From Venturia oleaginea (taxonomy: Eukaryota > Ascomycota > Dothideomycetes > Venturiales > Venturiaceae): a stretch of DNA of 64,000 nt. Made by a program: the position numbers and the translations under genes. Positions 22,024-31,601 of the stretch are shown here, piece by piece. The notes beneath the pieces were generated by a model. The model did no database searches. It was given only the letters and a program-made list of their open reading frames with translations, and was not told the DNA's origin. The stretch spans positions 2,108,001 through 2,172,000 of the forward strand of contig JABMLP010000001.1 in the NCBI GenBank assembly GCA_013176395.1, given 5' to 3'. Position 1 is the first letter of the stretch. Every line of letters begins with the position of its first letter.

Positions 22024-22976
22024 TTTTGGTCTCTCCACTCAAACTCGGGCTCTCGTTCGACCTTTTTCCTCCTGCATCGTTCAAGATGGCATCTTTGAAT
22101 CCAAGTGCGGGCTACCAAAAAGTAACGGCCATATTCATATTGCAGAGATTCGGGATCACAGGAACTCCAGATTACAAGAATATTACGACATTGAATTCAA
22201 AGAGTTCAAATCCAACTTACATGTTGAGTACGCTAGATCGATGATACAGCACGCAAACAAAGATGTTACCGGCGTTACGTACAAATGCACTGCTATGAGC
22301 TACGCAGCATTCCAGTCTTCTCTATTCAGGACGTCTTCTTGCAAGGGAACCCCACCCGTGCTGGAATGGTAAAATACAGCACATGCACCCCAGCGCGCGT
22401 GGCTGCCACCAGGCTTGAACAAGAACAGTTCTCATACTGCCACTCATCTATGTATACAATGCAGGGCGCCTCGCGTTTTCAGATGACCCGGTATGGCCTG
22501 ATAAGGAGTATTTCCTTCAAAACCAGGATACGGATCATTTGCTCCTCGGCGATCGACCGAAGACCATAGACGAGGGTATGCGGAAATGGCTTCTTGCTTT
22601 GGGTTGGTCAATGTCAACAGTAGTGTCCTTGAAAACAGCGAGTAGTGACTGCACACGAATTGGAGGAGTAATGAGGCTACAAACTTCTGGTGGACCCCTC
22701 CCTCTTCTTAACGGGCATCACTCGATCGCACCGTGTGGGTTTGGTCTGACTGTCGAGGCTCGTCGAAAATTTCTGTGGTGTCCAGCTCCCTGCTGAGGAC
22801 TGGCGAGACTGCGCTTAGCAGTGTCGGCCTGAGTAAGTGTATAATAATTGTATACGGGGCTTGTGGGCATCCATACATAGGAATATAACCCCTCAGGTTC
22901 CTGCTCCGCGATGAAAGAGTAAGAAAAAAGCCTGGCTCGCACGAGATGAAGTGAAACATTGCTTGAAATTCTGTTA
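22024..22976. other. Intergenic stretch, no gene supported
   Basis: Short frames on both strands are of chance length. The right edge is the 3' flank of the methylcrotonyl-CoA carboxylase gene. Confidence 0.5.
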
Positions 22977-24832
22977 CTACATCCTGAATACCCCAAACTT
23001 AGTTCTTTCCTCCCTCACACTGCCTCCGAGCGCGGCCCTCAGCCCCATACCCACATAATTCCTCGTCTGCGCGGGCAAAATAATCCCATCATCCCAAATT
23101 CTGGCACTCCCGAAAGTGGCCACACTTTCATGCTCGATTCTTTCTCTCAAGCCTTCATCACTCTTGCCCACGGCAGCCATGACAGCGCTCAACTGCTCTG
23201 CACCCATTACACTCGTCTTCGCATTCGGCCACGTCCACAGGAATCTCGGTGAGTAAGCTCGTCCACACATGCCGTAATTTCCTGCGCCGGCGCTGGAGCC
23301 AAATACGACTGTGATTTTGGGTACGTTCGCGCATGCTACGGCTGTTACCAGTTTCGCGCCGTTCTTTGCTATGCCACCTGCTTCAGCGTCCCGCCCAACC
23401 ATAAAGCCGGAGATGTTCTGAAGGAAGAGTAACGGGATGTTGCGGGAGGCGCAGAGCTGGATGAAGTGTGCGCCTTTGAGAGAAGAGGCTGAAAAGAGAA
23501 TGCCGTTGTTTGCTAGAATTCCTACTTGCTGGCCTTGGATCGTTGCGAAGCCTGTTTATATTCTGTTAGGGTAGGGTCTTCGTTGAGAGAATGGGCCTCG
23601 TTAAGGAGCAAAGACAGAATACATACCTGTTACGAGAGTAGAACCGTAATCACGTTTGAATTCGGAGAATTCGGAACCATCCACTATTCGTGCGATCACT
23701 TCATGAGCGGGGATTTGACGACGCAGATTTGTTCCTACGATTCCACCTAATTCTTCAGGGTCGTAAAGGGGTTCTTTCCATGCTTTTCTCGATAGGTTTC
23801 CCTCTGAACTGAATGATCCAAGTTCGACTGTTGCGCCATTGGGGTAATTGTAGTTACTCACGCATCTTCTTGCGATGATGAGAGCATGTGCATCATCAAC
23901 AGCTAGGTAATCAGTGACACCAGATACTTCTGAATGTAGTTTTCCACCTCCTAGCTCTTCAGCACTGATTTCCTCGCCTGTAGCTGCCTTCACTAATGGT
24001 GGTCCAGCGAGAAATATGTGCCCCTGATTCTCCACAATGACCGATTCATCGCTCATACTCGGCACATACGCTCCACCAGCAGTACAAGGTCCCATGACTA
24101 CACTCAACTGAGGAATGCCCTCTCCACTCATCCTTGCCTGATTGTAAAATATGCGTCCAAAATGATCTCGATCTGGGAACACTTCAGATTGATGCGGCAG
24201 ATTGGCACCTCCAGAATCTACAAGATAGATACATGGTAATCTGTTCTGATGCGCGATTTCTTGAGCTCGTAGATGCTTTTTCACTGTGATGGGATAATAT
24301 GTGCCTCCTTTCACGGTAGAATCATTGGCGACTATCATGCAAGTTACGCCTGAGACTGTGCCGATACCTGTTACTATGCCGCCTGATGGCACGGATTCGC
24401 CTGGGTAGAGCTCGTGGGCGGCGAAGGGGGAGAGTTCGAGGAAGGAGGTTCCGGGGTCAATGAGGGCAGTTACACGACTAAGTATTGTTAGATTATATAT
24501 TCTCATTAAGTATAGATCCATACACACTCCCTCGGCAGCATCTTCCCTCTCTTTAAATGCTTCTCCCTGGCTTTTGCCGTTCCTCCTTGTGAAATTGTAC
24601 TCCGCAGCTCTTTCAATTTCCCCACCGCCTCGTCCATCTGTCTGGTATTTTTTTTGAAATCCTCGCTAGCGGTGTCTACGGAAGACCGGAGAATTGATAT
24701 CTGCTGGGCATGGTAGGAGTGAGTATGCGTTGCTGCAGTACGGAGACATTGTCGTGGCTCAATCGTTCGTCGTCTCTTGAATGACACTCTTGCTGGTCTA
24801 AGAACCGAAGAAGGGAGTTTGGAAGCCATCAT
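22977..24832 (-). CDS. mccB: 3-methylcrotonyl-CoA carboxylase beta subunit
   Basis: Carboxyltransferase subunit of the biotin-dependent mitochondrial enzyme that makes 3-methylglutaconyl-CoA in leucine breakdown. Three exons: 24528-24832, 23627-24477 and 22977-23551, giving 576 residues, all in phase. The N-terminus is rich in Arg, Ser and Thr with no acidic residue in its first 24 positions, fitting mitochondrial import. [35 protein letters not shown] and [15 protein letters not shown] mark the two crotonase-like halves with their oxyanion loops. The C-terminus ends GVFRM as in the family. It is divergent from isovaleryl-CoA dehydrogenase, the preceding pathway step. The alpha (biotin) subunit gene is not in the window. 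Confidence 0.95.
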
Positions 24833-25144
24833 TTTGTATTATGATAGAAGCAGAAAAATCAGGGTCGGGGAATGGTCAAGCTCTTGTTGTTGATCCGACC
24901 CCAGCTTTCTCAAGCCGACGATAACCGCTGAGCATCATCAGACAAGGGAAATCCGGGGTAAAGTGGCCTTTTTATACATTCCTCAACTCTTCCTGGTCAT
25001 TCGTCGTATTTGCTTTCCTTTCTTCGGTTTGTATCGGATATATCCAAGGAAGGAAAAGAGCTATTGCTTCATGCACTACAATCTATACTCCTATTCATAC
25101 ATCCATAACTCCGACCAGCTTCAGAAAGCCTCCCAAATTCCGCA
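24833..25144. promoter_or_regulatory. Shared 312-bp intergenic region between mccB and isovaleryl-CoA dehydrogenase
   Basis: The two start codons face away from each other across 312 bp. This short region must hold both promoters, so shared regulation by leucine or by a catabolic activator is likely (inference). Mirror-type CCGG/CGG triplets occur (CCGACCCC near 24896, AGCCGACGATAACCGC near 24913), which could be Zn2Cys6 sites. I cannot name the factor. Confidence 0.5.
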
Positions 25145-26506
25145 ATGGCCTCTCCAATCCTCCCCAGAATCGCCTCACGATGCCTGCGGCAATCATGTCG
25201 ACCCCGGAAGCTTCAGACCACTCTCAGTGCTCGTCGAGCCATATCCTCCAAACACCCAGCACAATTCGAACCACCAACAAACGAAGACCTCCAAGAACTA
25301 CGAGAACGCGTTCGATTATTTACCCAACGCGAGATTCCAGAAGACTTCGCCCAAAAAGTCGACCATACAAATGAGTTCCCCATAGAAATGTGGCAAAAGC
25401 TAGGAGAAGCAGGATTTCTCGGTCCTACAGCTGATGAAGAACATGGTGGTTTGGCCATGGGATATCAGGCGCATTGTGTAATTATGGAAGAGATGAGTCG
25501 TGCTTCTGGAAGCATTGCACTTTCGTACGCGGCACATTCGCAACTATGTGTGAACCAGTTCCAATTAAATGCTACGCCGGAACAGAAGAGGAAATATCTG
25601 CCGAAGCTGATTTCAGGAGAACACATCGGTGCATTGGCGATGAGTGAGCATTCTGCTGGATCAGATGTGGTCAGCATGAAGATGACGGCGAAAGAAGTGG
25701 ATGGTGGATATATTTTGAATGGAACGAAGATGTGGATTACCAATGGACCAGATGCGCATACGATAATTGTCTACGCCAAAACAGACGTCTCAGCAGGTTC
25801 AAAGGGAATGACAGCATTCATAGTTGATACCACAGACCCAAAATCCAAAGGCTTCAGTGTGGCCAAGAAGCTCGATAAACTTGGTATGCGCGGTTCCAAT
25901 ACTGGCGAACTTGTCTTTGAAGATGTTTTCGTTCCAGTTGAAAATGTGTTAGGGAAAGTGGGGCGAGGGGTCAAAGTTTTGATGGAAGGACTTGATCTTG
26001 AACGATTAGTTCTTTCGGCCGGGCCGCTGGGGATCATGCGTGCTTGTCTCGACATAACGCTTCCTTACGTCCACCAAAGGAAGCAATTTGGCGAACCGAT
26101 TGCGCATACACAACTTCTGCAATCAAAGCTCTCGGATCTGTATACGAAATATCTCTCCTCAGCGGCAATGACGTACTCCATCGCGGCTTCGATCGACAAT
26201 GGGTCACCTTCTCACTTCGCGTCGACGACTTCGCTATTTGAAGACGCGTCGGAGGATGGCGGAGATAGAGATCCAGTCATTAAGACGCAGGATTGTGCTG
26301 GCGCTATCCTTTATGCGGCTGAGAGAGCGACGGAGTGCGCGCTTGATGCTATCCAGTGTCTCGGTGGTACTGGATATGTCAATGAAATTTCGGCTGGTAG
26401 GCTGCTGAGAGATGCGAAGCTTTATGAGATTGGAGCTGGCACAAGTGAGATACGGAGAATTGTCATCGGGCGAGCATTCAATAGGATGTACAAAAAGGAT
26501 AGGTAG
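25145..26506 (+). CDS. ivdA: Isovaleryl-CoA dehydrogenase
   Basis: Mitochondrial FAD-dependent acyl-CoA dehydrogenase converting isovaleryl-CoA to 3-methylcrotonyl-CoA. A single exon gives 453 residues. The first 40 or so (MASPILPRIASRCLRQSCRP) are Arg/Ser-rich and mostly non-acidic, a presequence. AMSEHSAGSDV and WITNGPDA form the FAD and substrate site. The catalytic glutamate is in GLDLERLVLSAGPLG, placed as in human IVD. QCLGGTGY and YEIGAGTSEIRR close the family. About 25 residues (after IAASIDNG, ending before KTQDCAG, 26202-26280) are extra against the usual spacing. They are acidic and Ser-rich, and a surface loop or an unspliced in-frame intron are both possible. Divergent partner of mccB. 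Confidence 0.95.
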   Translation: MASPILPRIASRCLRQSCRPRKLQTTLSARRAISSKHPAQFEPPTNEDLQELRERVRLFTQREIPEDFAQKVDHTNEFPIEMWQKLGEAGFLGPTADEEHGGLAMGYQAHCVIMEEMSRASGSIALSYAAHSQLCVNQFQLNATPEQKRKYLPKLISGEHIGALAMSEHSAGSDVVSMKMTAKEVDGGYILNGTKMWITNGPDAHTIIVYAKTDVSAGSKGMTAFIVDTTDPKSKGFSVAKKLDKLGMRGSNTGELVFEDVFVPVENVLGKVGRGVKVLMEGLDLERLVLSAGPLGIMRACLDITLPYVHQRKQFGEPIAHTQLLQSKLSDLYTKYLSSAAMTYSIAASIDNGSPSHFASTTSLFEDASEDGGDRDPVIKTQDCAGAILYAAERATECALDAIQCLGGTGYVNEISAGRLLRDAKLYEIGAGTSEIRRIVIGRAFNRMYKKDR

Positions 26507-26616
26507 CTGTAAGAAGGAATCATTTCTCGTAAGCTTTGTAATATCCATTATATGTGTGTCCCCTTTGCTGTTCAATGGAGCTAATGGTGTCAGGACCTTG
26601 AAAGACTATCGACGAT

Positions 26617-27309
26617 TTATGAGCTGATCATATTCATTAGAGGCTTGCAGCGAGATTCCCGTCCGGTGCCAGTTTTCAACTTCGCCCACTCTCGTACGAT
26701 TTGCCACCATATTTCACCCATAGGTGTAGTCGCAACTCTCTGGCGCGAGAGGCTGCTGAAAGTCTGCCACGGCGAATCAGACACATACTCCCATTTACAT
26801 AGCTGCCAACCATCTTCAACTTCGTTCGTGCCAAGCTTATATACACCGTGTGTGGCATTGTCCCACGGCTCACCTCTCTCCATGGCACGCCTGGCTGATT
26901 CTTCAATCGCCTCGTAATTTTCAAGGAGTCCCTTTGATCTCTTGAGCTCCTACGCAATCTATTCATTGACGACTGTCATTTTCTCGTCCTCTTCCTCGAA
27001 GTCTCCGGGAGTCCGTCCCAGGACGTATGCGATATCATCGGCGAGGTCCGGTTATGTGGCGTTGAGAGTGGTTGCAAGTTTGTGATTGTGAAAGGTGTGT
27101 ACGTTGTTCCATTCCGAGCATTTATCTCCGAGGATAGCCTTCCAGGTCGGAATGAATTTGTACTCGAGGAACATCACACCATCTTGGCGGCGGACACAGG
27201 TGCGAATGAGTTTATTGAGACGGTGGTCTTGCGCGGCGGCATCGTCGAAGGCCAGCGCGAAGATGTGCTGACGGAGTTCACGTGGGAGGCTTTCGAGAGA
27301 CGGAGGCAT
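26617..27309 (-). pseudogene. Array paralogue 1: broken copy
   Basis: Begins MPPSLESLPRELRQHIFALA and shares LPxELRQxIFxxAF with the copies to its right. One frame runs from 27309 to 26617 but has stops at 27052-27054 (after TTLNAT) and two TAG codons within KMTVVNE-IA-ELKRSK. After these the frame carries a further 89 open residues. The conserved second block reads LATTL-PDLADDIAYVLG. Same frame throughout, so damage is by substitution only. Function of the family is unknown; the N-terminal motif resembles fungal F-box/2EXR starts. Confidence 0.6.
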
Positions 27310-27597
27310 CGTAATGCTGTTCAGCTGTCAGTGCTGGGTCGTTACGTTTGCGGGAGAGACTTGCTATCACGCTTGTTTGAGCGTTGTATTTGTTGTTTGT
27401 TGTTCGGTGTTGAATGGAGAATGGAGAATGGAGAATGGAGAAAGAGATAATGGCTAGTGTTGATGATGCCCGCCAGTGTTGATGATGTGTTTCACGCGTG
27501 GATCGTTACGTCTTTATTTCAGCTAATCATGAACAGATGTATGTTTCGTATTCTAGTTCGAAGTTGGTGTCAATCTTATCAAAAAAGCCCACTAAGC

Positions 27598-28220
27598 TCA
27601 TCTATTCAGCCTACAGCAGACCTCTGCATCCTTGATTTCTTCATCGCCATGAAACAAGTCTCCTTCCACACTAACATTGTCGTCGCGAGATTCCGTTGTA
27701 TCGCCATTCCATATGTCCAATTGGCCCTGGTCTCCATATCCCACTTCCCGTGTCAATATGATGCCCTCTATCGTAAGCTCTATTAGAGTACACTCGAATT
27801 GCATCATCGTCATCATCCACGTTCTTTTTCACACATTGTTTCAGCATTTTCAGACCACCGACTTCGAATCCAGTAACGCTATTCTCCAGCACAAACAAGA
27901 TATCATCAACAGTCTCGGGGAACACCGTAAGCAAAGTCGAGGCGAGGTTGTGGATGTGTGGCGCGTGTAGTTTTAGGTACGAGTCCACACAATCGCCAGA
28001 CAGTCATTCAGGTGCTGGACCCATGACTTCTCCTATGATATTCTGGATGCTCTGTTGAAATTCCTCTTCAACTCGATATTATACATCAAAGCGGCGGATT
28101 CAGGTACGGATGTTGTCGTTCAATTGATGGTCCTCGTAGATGGCGTGATGAAATGCGAGCGTGAAGATCTGTTAACGCATCTCCAGAGGGAGGCTTTCGA
28201 GACTCAACACCGCTACTCTG
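27598..28220 (-). pseudogene. Array paralogue 2: heavily broken copy
   Basis: The start codon is lost (GTG/GCG at its place). Reading begins SLESLPLEMR, then TAA where the sister copy has CAA in RQQIF, then QIFTLAF. Further in-frame stops include two TGA codons. The second conserved block LASTLLTVFPETVDDILFVLE is intact at about 27900-27960, and a frameshift near 27800 moves the tail to another frame. CAA to TAA and CGA to TGA are C-to-T changes. Not expressed as protein. Confidence 0.6.
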
Positions 28221-28239
28221 TGATCAATCTTCAGCAGTT

Positions 28240-28971
28240 TCAATGAGATGCTGAACAACCAAATGTACCGGGATGAAGTCGACGTGGTGAGATATGGAGG
28301 TTTGTCAACCGGTGTTGTTGATCGAGTATGTTGATTGATGTTGTTGTTACTGTTGAAGGGAGGGATGCTTGGTAAGTAAAGTCAGGATATAGTGTGCCTC
28401 TGAATCTTACCCGGCCATCGATAATGTTATAAGGGAAGACAGTGCTGTCAAAGACGTGGAAATCCCTAACGACATCCCTTTTTTGTGAGAAGACTCAATA
28501 TTACGCCTACATAATGAGAACTACCGCAAGCCCAAACTTTCAGGCCGCCTGTTACAGAGCTGCAAGACTTCGCGACTTCTCATTTCTTGACGTCTTCAAA
28601 TTCCTCATAATATTATCGTGACCGCTTCATGCCGTCCCAAAACAAACGGTATAAGACAGAGTTTGCACCCTTTTCTAGCATATACCTAAAAAGGAGCCAC
28701 CCGTCCAAGGTGCCACATCTCCACAAGTCGGGCACGGTAGAGATTGAATCTCGGCAACACGGACTTCAAAATACGCTAATGTCGGAGCCTTGATTCAAAT
28801 CAGACATTTGCAGTAGAGAACAAGCAGCTTAGATCTCCTGAGAAGTGTTTTGCTGAAGAGCAAGAGATACCCAGAGAAAAGCGCGTTCCCTCCAATCAGA
28901 AATTCACGCCCATTCTAGATGTCTTATCTTCCAACTATATCCTCCTTATTTGCAGCCTTTCATGCCTTTCT
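28240..28971. other. Intergenic stretch within the paralogue array
   Basis: No reading frame of note. It separates broken copy 2 from open copy 3 and holds the 3' region of the latter. The copies are spaced about 0.9-1.45 kb start to start, consistent with unequal duplication. Confidence 0.5.
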
Positions 28972-29658
28972 TCAACCCCGTAAGCTCTCCGCTCGTGGCT
29001 TGAATCCAAGCCCACGATATCCATCGATGGCGCGACATCCATCATCATACGTGGAATATACTGATCTAGCTACGAGTAGCCAATCCGACTCTTCCTCATT
29101 CCAGTCGTCGTCAAACTCATGTTCTTTTTCCTCTCTCAGCTCATCTGGAGTAATCCATTTGTAGTTTTTTACGTCGCCTCTGGCAAGGATCCAAACGCTA
29201 CTTCCATCGTCGTGGGCGCACCAATTCCGTTCAGCTCTTACGCCATATTCTTCAACAGCATCCCGATGGTACCTTCGAGCCCCCTTCCTCTTCGCGATAA
29301 TGCTGCCGTCTTCTGCGTAAGTTTTCTCCATTATTTTTCCCAGCACGAACACCACGTCATCTCTCGAGTCAGGAAAGACTAGGCAAAGTTTCGAAGCGAG
29401 ATCGTAGAGGTGAGGCGCGTAGGTGATTTCCTTGCTAGGCGGAGATGATTCGTCATCTTCGTCATCGTGCCTCAAAGCTTGTTCGAGGCAGTTGGGCATC
29501 TCGTAGCTTTCAATCAATCGTGGGCAATTGTATTCATTCCACCAAAGGCAGCTGTAAATATTATCGTGGAACTTAATGTCTTTGGCGGCAGCATCTTCGA
29601 AGGCGTAAGAGAAGATTTGTTGGCGGAGCTCATGAGGCAGGTCTTCGAGTGTCTGCAT
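28972..29658 (-). CDS. Array paralogue 3: open hypothetical protein, 228 residues
   Basis: Starts MQTLEDLPHELRQQIFSYAF, the F-box-like block common to the array. The second shared block is HLYDLASKLCLVFPDSRDDV then VFVLGK at about residues 83-107. The tail has WILARGDVKNYKW and an acidic stretch, EKEHEFDDDWNEEESDW. No introns are needed. There is no signal peptide or membrane segment, so it is likely a soluble intracellular protein. The family is not recognised beyond the N-terminal F-box/2EXR resemblance. It is open in contrast to its two left neighbours. Confidence 0.6.
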   Translation of the reverse strand: MQTLEDLPHELRQQIFSYAFEDAAAKDIKFHDNIYSCLWWNEYNCPRLIESYEMPNCLEQALRHDDEDDESSPPSKEITYAPHLYDLASKLCLVFPDSRDDVVFVLGKIMEKTYAEDGSIIAKRKGARRYHRDAVEEYGVRAERNWCAHDDGSSVWILARGDVKNYKWITPDELREEKEHEFDDDWNEEESDWLLVARSVYSTYDDGCRAIDGYRGLGFKPRAESLRG

Positions 29659-30578
29659 GGTTGGAACCCACGCTATGAAATCCGATTAGCGGTCATTGCC
29701 ATGCTGGAAATGAGGTACATACTGTTGTGAAGCGGGGTGCGCAATGTTGCTGTTGTTCTTGTTGTTGTTTTGGTGTACAAAGATCAAGTCAGCCTGCAAT
29801 CATCCCGTTCACTGGGACCGATGCCAACGATGGATGAAAGGATATCATCTTCTCATGGCAGGGGTAGCCAGTCCGATGAATGGATGATTACAGGGGCTGG
29901 TCGGATCGAACGAGGGTGGGCGGTGTTTTTAAGTTGGCTATCGTGATATTACCCGGCCATTTTCGTGCCGATGAACAAGAAACCTCCAGACAAATCATTT
30001 TCGTCATCTGAGTGCTGGGCCAATTCCGTCGCGAAATTGAATCAAACCTCACTACAACCTCGATGATGTCAGATCTCATGGATGACTAATTCCTAAACCT
30101 TCTCAGCCACGGGTGGCCTCTAACACTTTGACATGCCGATTCCATTCGACCAGTTCATGTTGTTTGCAGAAGAACTGCTACTATGGTAAGTAAAATACTC
30201 GGAAGCAGAAGATTCTATAGTCGTACTGACTGCAAGTAAAGCGGTCAACTACAAAGTGGTTCGCGGACCCAAGCATCAGTGTTGTCTGTGGGATGAAAAT
30301 TATAGTAAGCAGCTGAAAATGAAGAGAGTCGACCCAAGTGGATGCAAGTGAAAGGACGGGCAAAGCACGTATTCAATTAATGTAGTGTTATTCAGCTATC
30401 ACAATGAGCTTATCGTACCATGCTTTTCACGCAAAAGTGCCGTCATCAAAACGCCCGTTACCAGCTCAGCCCTTCTTATACGTATCGCGTCCATGCCTTG
30501 AGTCCATTCGTCATGAGGTCCTCACTAATCATCATCCGCTTCATCTTCTCACTCGAAGCTGAGGTCCCCGATACCCTT
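29659..30578. other. Intergenic stretch within the paralogue array
   Basis: No coding region is supported. It holds the upstream region of copy 3 and the downstream region of copy 4. Confidence 0.5.
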
Positions 30579-31100
30579 TTATGAAGGGCCTGTTATGCCA
30601 TCTCCCGGAGTGGGAATTATGGGCCGAAGCAGCCACCATTCGCCAACGCCACCCTTGCTGCTAGAAATGAAGACGTAGCGTCCATCGCCGTAGATTTTAT
30701 ACTTTCGCCGTGTATTTAAGCTGTAAACATGGATAGCAGAGCACGTATGTACACGGTACTTCGGTGAGGCTTTGTCCAGCGTCTTAAATCTTTCCAAACT
30801 CTTTTCTAGTATGAGGACCACGTCGTCTTTGAGGTCGGGGAAGAGAGTACACAGGTGTGTTGCGAGATCGTGTGAATGTGTGGCGTACCGGCTACTGTCG
30901 TCGTGTTGCATGAAGATCTCTTGGAGAGAATCCGGGAGCTTGCAATCTTCGAGCAAACGAGAGCGACAATTGGTGGCGTCCCAGAGAAGATCTTTGACCA
31001 GGAACTTGAATCTAAGATCTCCGTTGTGTATTGTGTCGTCGAATGCGTAGGTCAGAATTTGATGGCGAAGCTCGCAGAGAAAACCTTCGAACATTGGCAT
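30579..31100 (-). CDS. Array paralogue 4: open hypothetical protein, 173 residues
   Basis: Begins MPMFEGFLCELRHQILTYAF, aligning with LPHELRQQIFSYAF of copy 3; the usual LP pair is replaced by FL. The second block SHDLATHLCTLFPDLKDDVV then LILEKSL matches copies 1-3. The tail reads YKIYGDGRYVFISSSKGGVG and EWWLLRPIIP. It has no introns, membrane segment or signal. Function unknown. Divergence from copy 3 is large, so this is an older duplicate. Confidence 0.55.
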   Translation of the reverse strand: MPMFEGFLCELRHQILTYAFDDTIHNGDLRFKFLVKDLLWDATNCRSRLLEDCKLPDSLQEIFMQHDDSSRYATHSHDLATHLCTLFPDLKDDVVLILEKSLERFKTLDKASPKYRVHTCSAIHVYSLNTRRKYKIYGDGRYVFISSSKGGVGEWWLLRPIIPTPGDGITGPS

Positions 31101-31601
31101 GGTGGAGCTGTACCTGGTCTAGCAGGATCTGCGAGGTAGGCTCGGCTCTGTAGACTCAGTCGACTATTGGCGCAGTGTTTTCGAGGTAAATGTAGGGGAA
31201 TATGGTCTAGGGGCGATCTCGAAGAACGGGTTCTGACACTTTTGAACAGATTTTGCACAAGCTCCAACGGAACCGAAGTTAACTTGAACAATTTACAGTG
31301 GCGGAGAGAAACTTAACTTAGGCTCATTTCGTCCTGGTAACGAAGTGAGTTGTATCAACACCTACCAGATACGCCAGAGCTCATGATCTTAACATGTTGA
31401 GACAGATAGTTGACATTGATTTACCACCCTCATCGCTGCGATACTCCAAAATTACCTATCCATTGCTGTAAATAGTTCGGCAGGTACAAGTATTCCCGAT
31501 TGAAATTGGCAGGTCGAAGTCGAAAGAGTTTCGCAGCTGTCGGATGCTGAACGAAATCGAAGAACCGTGAACGATGTCAGAAGCGTCGTGTATCAAATGT
31601 G
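31101..31601. other. Intergenic stretch
   Basis: Nothing is supported here; it separates the paralogue array from the broken HET gene. Confidence 0.5.
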
